From: Candidatus Nanoarchaeia archaeon
GTDB lineage: Archaea; Nanobdellota; Nanobdellia; Woesearchaeales; CG1-02-33-12
DNA: 11,922 nucleotides
NCBI GenBank assembly: GCA_028711925.1
Contig: JAQTRH010000028.1
Span: 1-11,922, forward strand
Direction of reading: 5' to 3'
The notes beneath the pieces were generated by a model. The model made no database searches and had not been told where the DNA came from. It saw only the letters and a list, made by a program, of their open reading frames with translations. A program made the translations under genes and the position numbers. Positions within the stretch are counted from its first letter, which is position 1. Every line of letters begins with the position of its first letter. Below, piece after piece: positions 6,115-11,798 of this stretch.

Positions 6115-7600
6115 CTTTAATTCCATTGATTTTCTCAAGAATATCAACAGCATAATTCAATTTGCTTCTGTTTTCAGAATATATTGTAATTATCTTTTCA
6201 TGTTTTTTCACTTTTTGGCCGGCGTGCTTGTGAATGTAAACTCCTGATGCAATGCTTTGAGGAGCTCCTGAAGCCCTTGCTATCTTAGATATAGATTTAT
6301 TGTCAATATGCAAAATAGTGCCATTTTTCTTTGCCTTAAAATCATACCTTAATTTCCCAACTTTTACATTTTCAGGATTTATTGTTTTCCCGCCCTGTGC
6401 TTTTATTATCTCGCACATCTTTTCATATGCCTTCCCTGACTCAAGAATTTCAAGAGCTTTTTTATAGCCTTGGCCTTTTTTTGCCTTTTTCCCCATTTCA
6501 AGCATAATTCCAGCCATTTTTAGTGACTTCTCTCTTAAATCATAAGGCTGGTTTGGATGATTTTTCAAAACCCATAAAACATCCCTTGCCTCTAATGATG
6601 GCCCAATTCCGTTTCCAATTGGCTGAGAGCCGTCTGTTATTATTACGTTAACTTGTATTCCCAGCTTTTTGCATATCTCTTCAAAAAGTTTTTTGTACTT
6701 CATAGCTTTTTTTCTTGTTTCAATTTTTGCTCCCTTTCCAAGAGGTATATCGATAAGAAGATGGGTTGCTGAAACAGATTTTTTCTTTGCAAGGACGCTT
6801 GCAAGCAGCTGCCCAACAGGATCCAATGAAAGAGGATGCTCAACCCTTATTATCTTGTCATCAGCAGGAGCAAGGTTCAATGAGCCGCCCCAAACAAGAC
6901 AGCCGTTGATTTTTTCAACAATATTCTTCATTTCACTGACAGAAAGGTTTACATTTGCGAGAACTTCCATTGTGTCTGCTGTTCCTGCAGGACTGGTTAT
7001 ACTTCTTGAGGATGTTTTTGGCATTGCAAGCCCTGCTGCAGCAACTATTGGCAGCACTATCATTGTTGTCCTGTTTCCAGCAACACCCCCAATGCAGTGC
7101 TTGTCCATCACAGGGTATCTTTTTAGCTTTAATGTCTCTCCTGTGTTTACCATTGCATTGGTCAAAGAAACACTTTCCTTTAAATCAAGCTCATGGGTAT
7201 AGCACGCAGCCACAAAATAAGCTGTCTCAACCTGGCTTAGCCTGTTGTTTATTATGTCCTGTATTATCTCATAAAATTCTTTGTAGCTTAGCTTTCCTTT
7301 GTTAAGCTTTTTCCTGATATAACTAAGTGACGCAGGCCTAGAGACAATTGATATATTTACACTGTCTCCTGTTTTTGAATTAATCTTTTTCAATACCTCT
7401 TCACAAAGCCCTATCTTCCCCTCTGAAACAACCTTATTTGACTCTGAAATATTAGTTATGGCAACAACGCACTGCTTGCCTTTCTTTATAAGAATTCTGT
7501 CTTCATAATAGAGGTCAAGCTTATTTGCATCTTTTTTGTTTACTATTGCAACAAGGGGCAGCCCTGTTGCTATGTCTATATCCTTAACTTTGAGTTTCAT
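6104..7600 (-). CDS. deoA: AMP phosphorylase (archaeal DeoA-type nucleoside phosphorylase family)
   Basis: Converts AMP (also CMP/UMP in known members) and phosphate into ribose-1,5-bisphosphate and free base, the entry step of the archaeal AMP pathway, which continues through R15P isomerase and type III RuBisCO. About 498 residues from ATG 7600; an in-frame ATG at 7618 would add six residues but is not supported by family N-termini (MKxKV-x-x-DI-x-(S/T)G). The N-terminal domain of about 85 residues is specific to AMP phosphorylases. It is followed by the phosphate loop KHCIGGVAGN, the KTSSRSITSPAGTAD motif and CLVWGGSLNLAPADD, all matching the archaeal enzyme. The gene overlaps the 3' end of the transporter gene by 17 nt, so it is probably cotranscribed with it. 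No SD is visible. Confidence 0.95.
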   Translation of the reverse strand: MKLKVKDIDIATGLPLVAIVNKKDANKLDLYYEDRILIKKGKQCVVAITNISESNKVVSEGKIGLCEEVLKKINSKTGDSVNISIVSRPASLSYIRKKLNKGKLSYKEFYEIIQDIINNRLSQVETAYFVAACYTHELDLKESVSLTNAMVNTGETLKLKRYPVMDKHCIGGVAGNRTTMIVLPIVAAAGLAMPKTSSRSITSPAGTADTMEVLANVNLSVSEMKNIVEKINGCLVWGGSLNLAPADDKIIRVEHPLSLDPVGQLLASVLAKKKSVSATHLLIDIPLGKGAKIETRKKAMKYKKLFEEICKKLGIQVNVIITDGSQPIGNGIGPSLEARDVLWVLKNHPNQPYDLREKSLKMAGIMLEMGKKAKKGQGYKKALEILESGKAYEKMCEIIKAQGGKTINPENVKVGKLRYDFKAKKNGTILHIDNKSISKIARASGAPQSIASGVYIHKHAGQKVKKHEKIITIYSENRSKLNYAVDILEKINGIKVIS

Positions 7601-8564
7601 TTTTGTATATGTCTGCAAATGTAAGCAATAAAGAAATTATTAATGGTCCAATTACTATGCCTATAAATCCAAAGGTTGATATCCCTCCTATTATGCCAAG
7701 AAGTATCACCACAGGGTGTATCTTTGCCCTGTCACCTATTATCTTCGGCTTTATTAAATTATCGATGGTTGATATTACAAGGAATCCATAAAGCAATAAT
7801 CCTGCTCCCTGCAAAGTTACAATTGAGCTTCCTGCAATTATACCCTGTGCAAGCTTTATAATCCCTAATGGGAACCAAACAATAGGTGGTCCAACAAAAG
7901 GTATCATCGCAGCTATTATCATCACTATTCCCCATACCAAAGGAGAACCTATTCCAAATATGTAAAGCCCAATAATTCCTATTATTCCTTGAACTAAGGC
8001 TGTAAGAAAATGGCCATAGATTATTGCATATGTCACGCTTCCAAACTTTTTAACAAGCTTCTGCTGGTATTTTTTCTTTAAAGGAATAAACATCTGAATC
8101 TTTTGTATCATTTGGTCACCATCTCTCACAAAAAAGAAAAGCAAAAAGAACATCACAAAAGCATTTATTATTCTTCTTGGGATTGTAACTACAAAAGTTG
8201 AAAGAGAGGTTATTAATGAGTTTGATATTCTGTCAATATAACTTAATACCTCTGGTCTTTTAATTGCGTCTGCTAAAAACTTGTTTATTTTGAATGCTAG
8301 TGAATCATGTGCAGATTCATCAGTTATTATGTCCCCTTCTTGTATTCTTTCCCTTGAGCTGAGGTAAACAGAGCTTATCTCTCTTGTTAGTGTGTTTGCA
8401 ATAAATACAATAGGAACAGCTATAATTATAATTACAAAAATAGTTACAATTGAGGCAGAGAGGTTCTTTCTTTTTGTTTTATTCAGAAGCCATTTGTATA
8501 AAGGAAAGAAAAGGTAAGCAACTATTGCACTTGTGAGTATTGTTGTTATAAGTGGCAGTATCAT
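7584..8564 (-). CDS. AI-2E/PerM family membrane transporter
   Basis: Integral membrane protein of the AI-2E (PerM/TqsA-like) family; some members export autoinducer-2 or act as Na+/H+ antiporters, and the substrate here is unknown. 326 residues from the only ATG. Family marks are AYLFFPLYKWLL near the N-terminus, DNLIKPKIIGDRAKIHPVVILLGIIGG, and IGIVIGPLIISLLLTFADIY at the C-terminus. The frame stays open upstream to 8645 and encodes 26 more residues with a hydrophobic helix (YFIFSIFILFIILTIY), which is the expected first helix of the family. The real start is therefore probably near 8642 at a non-ATG codon (AUA behind GGGGTG), giving about 352 residues. It lies just after tRNA-Val and overlaps the AMP phosphorylase start. 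Confidence 0.9.
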   Translation of the reverse strand: MILPLITTILTSAIVAYLFFPLYKWLLNKTKRKNLSASIVTIFVIIIIAVPIVFIANTLTREISSVYLSSRERIQEGDIITDESAHDSLAFKINKFLADAIKRPEVLSYIDRISNSLITSLSTFVVTIPRRIINAFVMFFLLFFFVRDGDQMIQKIQMFIPLKKKYQQKLVKKFGSVTYAIIYGHFLTALVQGIIGIIGLYIFGIGSPLVWGIVMIIAAMIPFVGPPIVWFPLGIIKLAQGIIAGSSIVTLQGAGLLLYGFLVISTIDNLIKPKIIGDRAKIHPVVILLGIIGGISTFGFIGIVIGPLIISLLLTFADIYKNETQS

Positions 8565-8639
8565 ATAAATTGTTAGAATTATAAACAGGATAAAGATTGA
8601 AAAGATAAAATAATTGTATATCCCTTCCTTAATTTTTTT

Positions 8640-8654
8640 TATTTTTCACACCCC
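8640..8654 (-). promoter_or_regulatory. Shine-Dalgarno-like GGGGTG before a candidate AUA start of the transporter
   Basis: On the minus strand GGGGTG (8654-8649) is followed by a 6-nt spacer and then AUA (8642-8640), in frame with the transporter. An in-frame TGA lies at 8648-8646. No ATG, GTG or TTG occurs between that stop and the ATG at 8564. Confidence 0.4.
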
Positions 8655-8684
8655 TTTTACTAAAGTTGAATGGGCCCGCCCGGA

Positions 8685-8813
8685 CTTTCATCAAATGCTA
8701 CATATTTGACTTTAAGCCAAAGCTCAAGTTTCAGCGAGCGTTAGCGAGCTTGGTGGGCTTGAATTTTTAATTCAATGCCCGCCCTTGCGTATCAAATGAG
8801 CGTAACCATTTGT
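8685..8813 (-). other. 129-nt intron at tRNA position 59/60 with bulge-helix-bulge junction
   Basis: The junction folds as a bulge-helix-bulge: exon TTCA (8819-8816) pairs with intron TGAA (8690-8687). Bulge AAA (8815-8813) and bulge AGT (8686-8684) flank this 4-bp helix, the T-stem is the outer helix, and CAAATG (8812-8807) with CATTTG (8697-8692) forms the inner helix, with one unpaired A at 8691. Cutting after the second base of each bulge gives the canonical T-loop. Inside, 8755-8780 forms an 11-bp hairpin with one bulge, and 8717-8725 can pair with 8746-8753. Splicing by the archaeal tRNA endonuclease is inferred. Confidence 0.85.
8755..8780 (-). repeat. Inverted repeat (hairpin) inside the tRNA-Val intron
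   Basis: GGGC plus TTGAATT (8755-8765) pairs with AATTCAA plus GCCC (8769-8775, 8777-8780), with a 3-nt loop and a single bulged base at 8776. It is not followed by a T-run in the transcript. Confidence 0.7.
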
Positions 8814-8898
8814 TTTGAACCGGGGATCCTCACCACGTCAAGGTGATGTCATAGCCACTAGACCACGGGCCCCAACAATAATTTAAGATTGCAAAGAA

Positions 8899-8906
8899 TA
8901 TATAAA
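8899..8906 (-). promoter_or_regulatory. TATA box of the tRNA-Val gene
   Basis: TTTATATA on the minus strand is centred 30 nt upstream of the tRNA 5' end, which predicts a start near 8876 and a very short 5' leader. It probably drives the tRNA, transporter and AMP phosphorylase together. Confidence 0.65.
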
Positions 8907-9032
8907 TCTTATGGAAAATTTCTGGCTGCGTTGAAAAAGTCTTGAAAGTGATAGTTTACCAAACAATATTACTAATTTCATAAGATAATTTAAGTTTATA
9001 TTTTAAAGATTTTCAAAGGTGCCATTAATATC

Positions 9033-9047
9033 CGAAAGATTTATATA
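9033..9047 (+). promoter_or_regulatory. BRE/TATA promoter of the zinc ribbon gene
   Basis: CGAAAG (9033-9038) followed by TTTATATA (9040-9047) is a near-consensus BRE/TATA pair. The predicted start falls within 3 nt of the ATG at 9067. This argues against the in-frame GTG at 9019, which lies upstream of the promoter. Confidence 0.7.
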
Positions 9048-9066
9048 CATAAAAACACAGGAATAT

Positions 9067-9231
9067 ATGGTGGGATATCTCTTGGAAGAACTTAATCTAT
9101 TTAACTCTATAGAGTTTTTGGAACCAAAATGCCCAAAGTGCGGCTCTGTTCTAGATTATGGAATAAACACAACATTTGATGAAAAAAAGGGCACTCATAT
9201 CTGCGTTAAATGCGGATGCATTTTAAAATAA
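9067..9231 (+). CDS. Small zinc ribbon protein, unknown function
   Basis: 54 residues from ATG 9067, chosen because the promoter lies just upstream and predicts a leaderless transcript. A GTG at 9019 would add 16 residues but lies upstream of the TATA box. The protein has an N-terminal amphipathic segment, then CPKCG and CVKCGC separated by about 20 residues, a single treble-clef or rubredoxin-like zinc ribbon, and ends CGCILK. Such ribbons occur in transcription, translation and RNA-processing partners. No specific family was recognised. It is followed by the winged-helix-like gene in the same direction after 52 nt, which has its own TATA box. Confidence 0.7.
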   Translation: MVGYLLEELNLFNSIEFLEPKCPKCGSVLDYGINTTFDEKKGTHICVKCGCILK

Positions 9232-9247
9232 ACTTCTTTAAACAAAA

Positions 9248-9260
9248 ATTATAAATATAA
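9248..9260 (+). promoter_or_regulatory. TATA element of the winged-helix-like gene
   Basis: ATTATAAATATAA is centred about 29 nt upstream of the ATG at 9284. No SD is visible, so the mRNA is predicted leaderless or nearly so. Confidence 0.5.
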
Positions 9261-9283
9261 CCTTAAACTTAAATCTTTTAATC

Positions 9284-9760
9284 ATGAAAAACATATCCAA
9301 GGACATTCCTCTTGCAGAAATAACTTTAAGGAAGTACGAAAGGCCCCAAAGCCTGAAAAAAAGAGAGTTGGTGAGAAAGCTTTGCTTAAGTATAGGACTG
9401 CTGCAGCCAGGAGACTCCCGAGATGTTGTTGTTGATGTTCTTTACGTTCTGCTTGAGGCAAAAAAACAGAAAAAGACTCTAAGCTCTGAAGAGATAAAAG
9501 AAAAAGTCATTAAAACAAGAAAAAAACACAATCTGCCATTATTAGGAATAGCTGCATCCAACATAAGAAGGCAAATCAGAAGGATGAGAAGCCTTTTCAT
9601 TGTTGAGAAAGTCAACAGCCAATACCGCATAAGTGAATTCTTTAAAATCCAGGAGATATTCTGTAAAAAGATAGAGGAATCCCTTATTCCTGAAATATTG
9701 GGAAGAATCAAAGAGTACATAGAATCCATTGATGAGTTGTTTGAAAAAAAAGGCAGATAA
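9284..9760 (+). CDS. Predicted winged-helix DNA-binding protein, archaeal, unknown role
   Basis: 158 residues, cytoplasmic and basic. The N-terminal DIPLAEITLRKYERP leads into RELVRKLCLSIGLLQPGDSRDVVVDVLYVLLEA, a helical segment that I recall as recurrent in DPANN proteins (from memory, not searched). LSSEEIKEKVIK...NLPLLGIAASNIRRQIRRMRSLFIVEKVNSQYRIS then reads as a winged helix: two helices, a recognition helix (SNIRRQIRRM), and a hairpin with an aromatic. The C-terminal helix from about residue 113 is a coiled-coil candidate for dimerisation. A regulator role is inferred from the fold pattern. No target or ligand is visible. Confidence 0.7.
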   Translation: MKNISKDIPLAEITLRKYERPQSLKKRELVRKLCLSIGLLQPGDSRDVVVDVLYVLLEAKKQKKTLSSEEIKEKVIKTRKKHNLPLLGIAASNIRRQIRRMRSLFIVEKVNSQYRISEFFKIQEIFCKKIEESLIPEILGRIKEYIESIDELFEKKGR

Positions 9761-9900
9761 CTACATCAGTATACTTTTTTCTTGATTTTTCCGTCTACAG
9801 CCCGTCATAAAAATAGCAAGATTTAAATACTACCTCGTCAATAATTCAATTATCCCTTTGGGTTTGGGGTATTATTAAACAAAAAAAAGGAGGAAAAAAA
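9761..9900 (+). promoter_or_regulatory. Promoter, leader and SD of the lysine-rich repeat gene
   Basis: GATTTAAATAC (9820-9830) is a good TATA box with a predicted start near 9851. The leader of about 50 nt ends with GGAGG (9889-9893), 7 nt before the ATG. ATCCC (9852-9856) can pair with GGGGT (9866-9870) as a weak hairpin at the 5' end. The leader is long compared with the neighbours. Confidence 0.5.
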
Positions 9901-10221
9901 ATGGCAGAAAAAGTAGCAAAGGTAGGTATCTGCAAGGAAGACGGATATCTTTACTATATAGACAAGAATGGAGATGTCTCAAGAGTTGAGATGTCCCGTG
10001 GCGGAAGAAAGAAAGGAAAAAAGAAGAAAGAGAAAGTACAAAAAGTAGGTGTTAAGAAACAGTCAGGATATCTCTACTTTATAGACAGGAATGGAGATGT
10101 TTCAAGGGCAAAAATGGCCCGCGGCGGAAAAAAGAGAAAAGCCAAAAAGAAAAAGGCAGTAAAAAAGAAGCCGGCAAAGAAAAAAGCAAAAAAGAAGCCT
10201 GTTAAAAAGAGAAGAAGATAA
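9901..10221 (+). CDS. Lysine-rich protein with two internal repeats, probable nucleic-acid binder
   Basis: 106 residues. Two copies of a unit of about 32 residues, K-V-G-x-x-K-x-x-G-Y-L-Y-(Y/F)-I-D-(K/R)-N-G-D-V-S-R-x-x-M-x-R-G-G, occupy 7-38 and 48-79 (period 41 residues, 123 nt). Each is followed by a lysine-rich linker, and the last 30 residues are almost all Lys, Ala and Pro, like the tails of histone H1 or bacterial HU-tail proteins. The unit has an alternating aromatic/hydrophobic pattern suggesting a small beta module. The very basic charge and strong SD suggest an abundant DNA- or RNA-binding protein, perhaps chromatin or ribosome associated; this is inference. I do not know a described function. 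Confidence 0.8.
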   Translation: MAEKVAKVGICKEDGYLYYIDKNGDVSRVEMSRGGRKKGKKKKEKVQKVGVKKQSGYLYFIDRNGDVSRAKMARGGKKRKAKKKKAVKKKPAKKKAKKKPVKKRRR

Positions 10222-10250
10222 ATTCTCTTTATTTTTTTATTTTTATTAAT
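10222..10250 (+). terminator. T-rich terminator after the lysine-rich repeat gene
   Basis: Several T-runs (up to seven) begin within 7 nt of the stop codon, as expected for archaeal intrinsic termination. The next promoter follows immediately. Confidence 0.55.
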
Positions 10251-10257
10251 CCAAACG

Positions 10258-10265
10258 TTTTAATA
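10258..10265 (+). promoter_or_regulatory. TATA box of the methyltransferase-kinase gene
   Basis: TTTTAATA, preceded by an AAACG BRE-like stretch, is centred about 26 nt upstream of the ATG at 10288. Predicted leaderless; no SD is visible. Confidence 0.5.
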
Positions 10266-10287
10266 ACAATTCTGTTTTTGTGATTTT

Positions 10288-11505
10288 ATGTTTGAAGTTT
10301 ATGAGCCAATGGAGGATTCGCTGCTGCTTGAAAAGCATGTAAAAAAATATTCCAAAAATTCTGTTCTTGACATGGGCACAGGCTCAGGAATACAGGCCAT
10401 TGCTGCATCTGAAAATGCCGATTTTGTTGTGGCACTTGACATAAGTGATCAGGCAGTGCAAAAAGCAAAAAGCAATATTAAAAAACAGGGCATAAAAAAT
10501 ATTTTTGTGTTTAAGAGTGATTTGTTCAGCTTTTTTAGTGATTCAAAACTCATTAAAAACATCAAAAAAACCAAGATAAAGAATTTTCTCTTAAAAAAAC
10601 CTAAATTCCAGCTTATTATTTTTAACCCTCCTTATCTTCCAAAAGATGAGGGCATAGAAGACAAAAGCATTTACGGAGGAATAAAAGGGCATGAAACTCT
10701 TGAAAAATTTTTTTCGCAAGTTGGTTTATACCTAAAAGAAAAAGGAAAAATACTTATTGTTTTCAGCTCTTTAACAAACAAAGACAAAGTTGACAGCATA
10801 ATAAATAAATATGGCTTTGAATTCAAAAAAATAGATGAGGAAAAAATCTCTTTTGAGACTTTGTTTGCTTATCTCATAGAAAAATCTGAAATTCTAAAAA
10901 ATTTAGAAAAAAAGAATCTTAAAGAAATCAAAGTATTTGCAAAAGGCCACCGCGGATTGTTGTACAGGGCAAAGCTCAACAAAAAAGATGTTGTTATAAA
11001 GAAAAAACTGCCTGAAAGCAAGGCAAAGGGAAGGATTGAAAACGAGACAAAATGGATAAAAACACTTAATGAAAAAAACATAGGGCCCAAGCTATTATTT
11101 TCAGGGCAAGGTTATTTTGTTTACAATTTTGTTAAAGGCAAATTTATAGTTGATTTCATTGAAAAAAGCAAAAAACAGGATATTATTAAGGTCATAAAGG
11201 ATGTCTTCATGCAGCTTTACAAAATGGACAGGATGAATCTTGACAAAGAAGAGATGCACCATCCCTTAAAGCACATAATAGTTGACAAAAAGCCGATTAT
11301 GATTGATTTTGAGAGGTGCAGGAAAACAAAAAAGCCAAAGAATGTGACTCAGTTCTGTCAATTTATAACATCGACATCAATGAAGCAGATTTTAAACAAG
11401 AAAAACATAAAAATAAAAAAGGATGATATGATAAAACTTGCAATTGATTACAAAAAGGAAATGAGCAAGAAAAATCTGGATAAGATACTAAATTTGTTAA
11501 AATGA
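10288..11505 (+). CDS. HemK/Mtq2-like release factor methyltransferase fused to a COG2112-type kinase-like domain
   Basis: 405 residues in two domains. Residues 1-200 are a SAM-dependent N5-glutamine methyltransferase of the HemK/Mtq2 group: the N-terminal YEPMEDS motif, motif I VLDMGTGSG (26-34), acidic D51 and the NPPY catalytic motif (113-116). Known relatives methylate the GGQ glutamine of the class I release factor. Residues about 212-405 resemble the archaeal kinase family COG2112 (RIO/Bud32-like): AKGHRG (218-223) as glycine-rich loop, K238 as the ATP lysine, an acidic helix (E251/E253), NIGPKLLFSG, a catalytic-loop region HHPLKH without the usual HxD aspartate, and DFE (340-342) in place of DFG. 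The ATGA overlap with the next gene suggests translational coupling. Either half could also function alone. Confidence 0.85.
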   Translation: MFEVYEPMEDSLLLEKHVKKYSKNSVLDMGTGSGIQAIAASENADFVVALDISDQAVQKAKSNIKKQGIKNIFVFKSDLFSFFSDSKLIKNIKKTKIKNFLLKKPKFQLIIFNPPYLPKDEGIEDKSIYGGIKGHETLEKFFSQVGLYLKEKGKILIVFSSLTNKDKVDSIINKYGFEFKKIDEEKISFETLFAYLIEKSEILKNLEKKNLKEIKVFAKGHRGLLYRAKLNKKDVVIKKKLPESKAKGRIENETKWIKTLNEKNIGPKLLFSGQGYFVYNFVKGKFIVDFIEKSKKQDIIKVIKDVFMQLYKMDRMNLDKEEMHHPLKHIIVDKKPIMIDFERCRKTKKPKNVTQFCQFITSTSMKQILNKKNIKIKKDDMIKLAIDYKKEMSKKNLDKILNLLK

Positions 11506-11798
11506 GTTTCAGCGAAAAAGTTCTAGAGCTTACAAAAAAGATACCAAAAGGAAAAATAACAACCTACAAGATAATAGCTGAAAAGCTTAACACAAAAGCA
11601 TACAGGGCAGTTGGAACAGCGCTGCATAACAACAAAAAACCAATAGTAATACCCTGCCACAGGGTTGTTAACTCAACAGGATTTATTGGGGGTTATGGAG
11701 GAGGAATAAGAAAAAAGATAAAACTTCTTGAAAAAGAAGGAATAAATATAGAAACCAAAAAAATAAAGAATTTTGAAAAGGTTTTATTCAGGTTTTAG
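11502..11798 (+). CDS. ogt: Methylated-DNA--protein-cysteine methyltransferase (O6-alkylguanine transferase), C-terminal domain form
   Basis: 98 residues, covering only the active-site domain; the usual N-terminal ribonuclease-H-like domain is absent, as in some short AGT and ATL proteins. The acceptor cysteine C52 is present in PCHRV (51-55), so it should be a true suicide transferase and not an alkyltransferase-like protein, which lacks it. Helix-turn-helix features are TTYKIIAEKL (Y22) and YRAVGTAL with the arginine finger R35; NSTGFIGGYGGG forms the guanine pocket loop. It repairs O6-methylguanine and O4-methylthymine. The start overlaps the previous stop as ATGA, and its stop overlaps the TFB stop by 2 nt. 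Confidence 0.92.
   Translation: MSFSEKVLELTKKIPKGKITTYKIIAEKLNTKAYRAVGTALHNNKKPIVIPCHRVVNSTGFIGGYGGGIRKKIKLLEKEGINIETKKIKNFEKVLFRF

Larger units (their letters stand above)
8671..8872 (-). tRNA. tRNA-Val (anticodon GAC) interrupted by an intron in the T-loop
   Basis: Read on the minus strand. The acceptor GGGCCCG (8872-8866) pairs perfectly with CGGGCCC (8678-8672), and the discriminator A73 is at 8671. The D-arm has GTC/GAC. The anticodon stem TCACC/GGTGA is perfect with loop TTGACGT, so anticodon GAC (Val). T-stem CCCGG/CCGGG is perfect. A 129-nt intron separates A59 from T60; removing 8685-8813 leaves a 73-nt tRNA with the canonical T-loop TTCAAAT. No CCA is encoded. A TTTATATA box (8906-8899) puts the transcript start about 4 nt upstream. 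The transporter frame begins about 29 nt after the tRNA end, so the two are probably on one precursor. Confidence 0.93.

Noticed and set aside
6669..7305. Two long plus-strand frames opposite the AMP phosphorylase.
   Set aside because: They are antisense shadows; the minus-strand protein carries all family motifs.
8685..8734. Box C-like (TTGATGA) and box D-like (CTGA) motifs in the tRNA intron, suggesting a guide RNA.
   Set aside because: Their order is D then C, the C-like motif is part of the splice-junction helix, and no C'/D' boxes are visible.
8731..8750. Short direct repeat of GCTCGCT in the tRNA intron, considered as a target-site duplication or repeat array.
   Set aside because: Only two 7-nt units spaced by three bases; no element between them.
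9019..9066. GTG-started extension of the zinc ribbon protein.
   Set aside because: The best promoter (9033-9047) lies inside this extension, so the transcript would not include the GTG.
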